A stretch of 9,105 nt of DNA. Source: Phycisphaerales bacterium (GTDB lineage: Bacteria > Planctomycetota > Phycisphaerae > Phycisphaerales > UBA1924). The notes beneath the pieces were generated by a model. That model did no database searches, was not told the origin of the DNA, and saw nothing but the letters and a program-made list of their open reading frames with translations. The position numbers and the translations under genes were made by a program. Where the stretch lies: assembly GCA_029260415.1 (NCBI GenBank), contig JAJDDH010000395.1:1-9105 (forward strand), in the 5' to 3' direction. Shown here in pieces: positions 7,048 to 9,105 of this stretch (the first letter of the stretch is position 1; every line of letters starts with the position of its first letter).

Positions 7048-7078
7048 AAACACAACCGGGCCCCCGAAGGAGGCCCGG
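7046..7078 (-). terminator. Intrinsic terminator of tRNA-Leu
   Basis: On the minus strand a 7-bp perfect stem (CCGGGCC/GGCCCGG, plus-strand arms 7056-7062 and 7072-7078) with a 9-base loop is followed by TTGTGTTTTT (7055-7046). It begins 10 bases after the tRNA 3' end, so it should end a short tRNA precursor and isolate the S10 gene from tRNA transcription. Confidence 0.8.
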
Positions 7079-7088
7079 CGTCGTGCAA

Positions 7089-7174
7089 TGCGGATGAGAG
7101 GGCTCGAACCTCCACGGGGTTTTACCCCCACTAGGACCTGAACCTAGCGCGTCTGCCAATTCCGCCACATCCGC
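7089..7174 (-). tRNA. tRNA-Leu, anticodon CAG
   Basis: An 86-base cloverleaf on the minus strand, decoding CUG, a codon abundant in GC-rich genomes. The acceptor stem is GCGGATG/CATCCGC (plus-strand 7168-7174 and 7090-7096), with discriminator A at 7089. The anticodon stem CTAGG/CCTAG closes the loop TTCAGGT, with CAG at plus-strand 7140-7138. The long class II variable arm (17 bases, GGGG/CCCC stem) identifies a Leu-type tRNA. The T arm contains GGTTCGAGCC, and its outermost pair is G-U. The 3' CCA is not encoded, so it must be added by nucleotidyltransferase. The gene stands alone, with its own candidate promoter and terminator. Confidence 0.96.
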
Positions 7175-7186
7175 GGCAGCCCGCCA

Positions 7187-7215
7187 AGCGTAGACCCGCC
7201 CCCCGCAACCGGCAA
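7187..7215 (-). promoter_or_regulatory. Candidate promoter of tRNA-Leu
   Basis: On the minus strand TTGCCG (7215-7210), a 17-base spacer and TACGCT (7192-7187), ending 12 bases before the tRNA. The -35 matches the consensus at four positions and the -10 at three. It lies between the recA terminator and the tRNA, the only place a dedicated promoter can be. Confidence 0.4.
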
Positions 7216-7245
7216 CACACCCGCGCCCCCTCCCCGCCCCCGTGT

Positions 7246-7284
7246 ACAAAAAAGATGGCCCCGGGTTCTCGATCCCCGGGGCCA
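7246..7284 (-). terminator. Strong intrinsic terminator of recA
   Basis: On the minus strand TGGCCCCGGG and its perfect complement CCCGGGGCCA (plus-strand arms 7256-7265 and 7275-7284) form a 10-bp stem with a 9-base loop. It is followed directly by TCTTTTTT (7255-7248). The hairpin starts 40 bases after the recA stop codon. It is the clearest terminator in the window. Confidence 0.93.
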
Positions 7285-7324
7285 CCCTCTGGAGTCAACA
7301 TCTCGTGTCAGGCTCTCGGGCCGA

Positions 7325-8524
7325 TCACTCGCCCCCGCCCGCCGGGCGGAACCCCGCCTTCTCGTCGGCCACCTTCTTGCTCGCCAGCCGCTTGGCCAGC
7401 ACCTTCGCCCGCACCTCCGCGAACAGATCCGGGTTCTCTCGCAGGAAGTCCTTGGCCCGCTCGCGACCCTGCCCCAGACGCAGCTCCCCGTACGAGTACC
7501 ACGCCCCGGACTTCTCGCACACCTTGTCGTCCACCGCCATGTCGATCAGATCGCCCGTCGCGCTGATCCCCTCGTTGAACATGATGTCGAACTCCGCCTG
7601 ACGGAACGGGGGCGCCACCTTGTTCTTCACCACCTTCACCCGCACGTGGTTGCCCACGGGCGTGTCCCCGTCCTTGAGCGTCCCCGTCCTGCGAATATCC
7701 AGGCGCACCGACGAGTAGAACTTGAGCGCCCGCCCGCCGGGCGTCGTCTCGGGCGAGCCGAACATCACGCCGATCTTCTCGCGGATCTGGTTGATGAAGA
7801 TCACCGTGCAGCTGCTCCGCGCGATCACGCCCGTGAGCTTCCGCATCGCCTGCGACATCAGCCGCGCCTGCAGCCCCACGTGCGTGTCGCCCATCTCCCC
7901 CTCGATCTCGGCCCGCGGGATGAGCGCCGCCACCGAGTCCACCACCACCACGTCCACCGCGTTGGACCGCACCAGCAGCTCGCAGATCTCCAGCGCCTGC
8001 TCGCCCGTGTCGGGCTGGCTCACCAGCAGATCATCGATGTTCACCCCGATCCGGCGCGCCCACGTCGGGTCCAGCGCGTGCTCCGCGTCGATAAACGCCG
8101 CCACGCCCCCGCCCTTCTGCGCCTGCGCGATCACCGTCAACGCCAGCGTCGTCTTGCCCGACGACTCGGGCCCGAACACCTCGACGATCCGACCCCGCGG
8201 GATGCCCTTGCCCCCCAGCGCCAGGTCCAGGCTCAACGCCCCCGTCGAGATCCCCGGCACGTTGATGTACGCGTCCTCGTCCAGACGCATGATCGAGCCC
8301 TTGCCGAACGCCTTGTCGATCTGCGACAGGGCGCGGTCCAGGGCCTGCGTTTTCTGCGGGTCGGGCTTGGGGGCTGCGGGCGCCGGTGGCGCCTTCACCT
8401 CGACGGGCGTCTCCGAACTCGGAGCGCTCTTCGTCGGGGCCTTCGTCCTGGCGGGGGTCTTGCTCGGGGCCTCGGTCGCCGTCGAACCACTCTCCGCCGA
8501 ACCGTTGGAATCTGCGCGTGCCAT
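7325..8524 (-). CDS. recA: Recombinase RecA with N-terminal extension
   Basis: A 399-residue RecA, which forms ATP-dependent filaments on single-stranded DNA, exchanges strands in recombinational repair and, where an SOS system exists, triggers LexA self-cleavage. The core starts near residue 57 (KTQALDRALSQIDKAFGKGS). Walker A GPESSGKT is at 118-125, catalytic Glu148 lies in FIDAEHALDP, Walker B is VVVVDS (192-197), and loop L2 starts at NQIREKIGVMFGSPET (245-260), with the Gln246 that senses ATP. Residues 1-56 are an Ala/Pro/Ser/Thr/Lys-rich, probably disordered extension absent from E. coli RecA (353 residues). The C-terminus is basic then Gly-rich, without the acidic autoregulatory tail of E. 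coli. The ATG at 8524 is chosen; AAAGGA lies 10 bases upstream. An internal GTG at Val43 has no good ribosome site. The gene is monocistronic: a strong terminator follows and the neighbour upstream diverges. No recX is next to it. Confidence 0.97.
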   Translation of the reverse strand: MARADSNGSAESGSTATEAPSKTPARTKAPTKSAPSSETPVEVKAPPAPAAPKPDPQKTQALDRALSQIDKAFGKGSIMRLDEDAYINVPGISTGALSLDLALGGKGIPRGRIVEVFGPESSGKTTLALTVIAQAQKGGGVAAFIDAEHALDPTWARRIGVNIDDLLVSQPDTGEQALEICELLVRSNAVDVVVVDSVAALIPRAEIEGEMGDTHVGLQARLMSQAMRKLTGVIARSSCTVIFINQIREKIGVMFGSPETTPGGRALKFYSSVRLDIRRTGTLKDGDTPVGNHVRVKVVKNKVAPPFRQAEFDIMFNEGISATGDLIDMAVDDKVCEKSGAWYSYGELRLGQGRERAKDFLRENPDLFAEVRAKVLAKRLASKKVADEKAGFRPAGGGE

Positions 8525-8698
8525 ACCTACACCGTCCTTTCGCTACCGTGCGGGCCTCAGGCGCTGTTGGGGCGGCGGGCAAAGCCCGGAACCCCTCAGC
8601 CGTGCGGGCGCACGGGGCTCGGCGTCAATCCGTCCGATGGTCCAACACGGCCACCGATCCGTTCCAGGGGCGACGCCGCTCGCGGGCCTGGTTCCCGG

Positions 8699-8727
8699 AC
8701 GGTATCAGACCCCAAACGTCCCGTCAA
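8699..8727 (-). promoter_or_regulatory. Candidate recA promoter
   Basis: On the minus strand TTGACG (8727-8722) is separated by exactly 17 bases from TACCGT (8704-8699). The -35 matches the sigma-70 consensus at five of six positions; the -10 is weak. CGAAC at 8736-8732 lies just upstream and resembles half of a Gram-positive-type LexA site, but the second half is poor. Confidence 0.5.
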
Positions 8728-8801
8728 CCTGTTCGGGCCTCGATCGCCTCACGAGCCCCAATCAAAGCCGCTTTCAGCCCCCCACAGGCCCGTATCCCGA
8801 C

Positions 8802-8810
8802 TTATCCACA
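8802..8810 (+). promoter_or_regulatory. Perfect consensus DnaA box
   Basis: TTATCCACA, identical to the high-affinity DnaA box of E. coli oriC (R1/R4 type). It lies between recA and the zinc-ribbon gene, about 75 bases upstream of the recA -35 and 54 bases before the zinc-ribbon ATG. There is no second box nearby and no AT-rich unwinding region, so this is not an origin. It may be a regulatory or titration site. Confidence 0.5.
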
Positions 8811-8864
8811 GCGGGAACCCCACGCCGTCATCGCCGAACCGTCCCCAGACCGATACACCCACCC

Positions 8865-9105
8865 ATGGACACCATCTGCCCAATCTGCGACGCCGACATC
8901 CCCCCAGTGGAGATCAACGTTGCGCAGAACATCGCCTACTGCCGCGCCTGCGACACCGTCCACAAACTCTCCGAGCTCGCCGACGAGGAACGCGTCACGA
9001 TCACCGCAACCGACGCCCCACCCGAGGGCGCCTGGATCCGCGACGACGGACGCGACATCCGCGTCGGCGCCACCTGCCGCTCACCCTCCACCGCCGCGTA
9101 CTTCA
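8865..9105 (+). CDS. Zinc-ribbon protein, 3'-truncated by the window edge
   Basis: The first 80 residues of a protein whose frame stays open to the right edge. Two CxxC knuckles, Cys5-Cys8 (ICPIC) and Cys26-Cys29 (YCRAC), form a zinc ribbon typical of small zinc-binding heads. A stretch PPEGAWIRDDG (53-63) and VGATCRSPS (67-75) follow. From memory this resembles a family of bacterial proteins with an N-terminal zinc ribbon followed by membrane helices, found in planctomycetes among others. The membrane part would lie beyond the window, so this is unverified. The ATG at 8865 is the first possible start that keeps the ribbon intact. No Shine-Dalgarno sequence precedes it. GATACA at 8852-8857 could be a -10 giving leaderless mRNA. 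It diverges from recA across a 340-base spacer. Function is unknown. Confidence 0.75.
   Translation, partial: MDTICPICDADIPPVEINVAQNIAYCRACDTVHKLSELADEERVTITATDAPPEGAWIRDDGRDIRVGATCRSPSTAAYF

Larger units (their letters stand above)
8525..8864. other. 340-base divergent intergenic region, recA leader and control region
   Basis: No gene is seen here. It contains, from the recA side: the recA ribosome site (AAAGGA, minus strand 8540-8535); a leader hairpin CCGTGCG/CGCACGG at 8600-8606 and 8609-8615; the best recA promoter candidate (8699-8727); an 11-base palindrome AAAGCCGCTTT (8764-8774); and a perfect DnaA-box match (8802-8810). The last bases before the zinc-ribbon ATG have no Shine-Dalgarno sequence. 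If the promoter is right, the recA leader is about 165-170 bases long. Confidence 0.7.

Noticed and set aside
5391..7097. 568-codon plus-strand open frame
   Set aside because: It is fully antisense to the S10 carboxypeptidase and is Arg/Pro/His-rich without any recognisable motif, as expected from third-position GC bias.
7089..7174. tRNA-Leu as an integration site for a mobile element
   Set aside because: No repeat of the tRNA 3' end, integrase or cargo genes are found in the window; neighbours on both sides are ordinary chromosomal genes.
7010..7285. A 91-codon minus-strand open frame containing VAELADALGSGPSGGKTPWR
   Set aside because: This is the well-known artefact of translating a tRNA-Leu gene; the cloverleaf at 7089-7174 explains the sequence.
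8802..8810. Replication origin suggested by the DnaA box
   Set aside because: There is only one box, no AT-rich unwinding element, and no dnaA, dnaN or gyrase gene nearby.

Overview
The window is GC-rich DNA with very strong C/G bias at third codon positions, a compact bacterial layout and mostly core cellular genes. The protein repertoire points to a planctomycete-like bacterium, perhaps of the Phycisphaerae. It includes an S10 serine carboxypeptidase, an enlarged RNase HII-like protein, an M42 aminopeptidase, a RecA with an Ala/Pro/Lys-rich N-terminal extension, and a zinc-ribbon protein of a type I associate with that group. This placement is inference from protein character, not from a marker comparison. 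I see no mobile element, CRISPR array, phage gene or integration site.

Layout. (1) Positions 2-337 (+) hold the C-terminal part of a response-regulator receiver domain, cut by the left edge. Positions 338-482 contain two hairpins, the second able to terminate transcription in both directions. (2) An M42 metallo-aminopeptidase (483-1577, -) and a YgfZ/GcvT-like folate-binding protein (1659-2846, +) diverge from an 81-base spacer. (3) A tiny acidic lipoprotein with 11-residue repeats (2931-3149, +) follows ygfZ and converges on ribD. (4) On the minus strand an S10 carboxypeptidase (5325-7013), an RNase HII-like protein (4307-5275) and RibD (3177-4298) are closely spaced and probably partly co-transcribed; RNase HII and ribD are 8 bases apart. 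(5) A tRNA-Leu(CAG) gene (7089-7174, -) has its own candidate promoter and a good intrinsic terminator. (6) recA (7325-8524, -) ends in a strong terminator. (7) A 340-base gene-free region (8525-8864) holds the likely recA promoter, a leader hairpin and a perfect DnaA-box match. (8) The 5' end of a four-cysteine zinc-ribbon protein (8865-9105, +) runs off the right edge.

The genes do not form one obvious pathway: they cover signalling, peptide turnover, Fe-S maintenance, riboflavin synthesis, RNA/DNA hybrid processing, translation and recombination. I found no convincing new multi-gene system. The points most worth checking are the altered RNase HII (GYG instead of GRG, and an insertion of roughly 100 residues), the RecA with a new N-terminal extension and no acidic tail, the lone perfect DnaA box upstream of recA, the LEA-like acidic lipoprotein, and a carboxypeptidase gene that looks leaderless and sits against a tRNA terminator.
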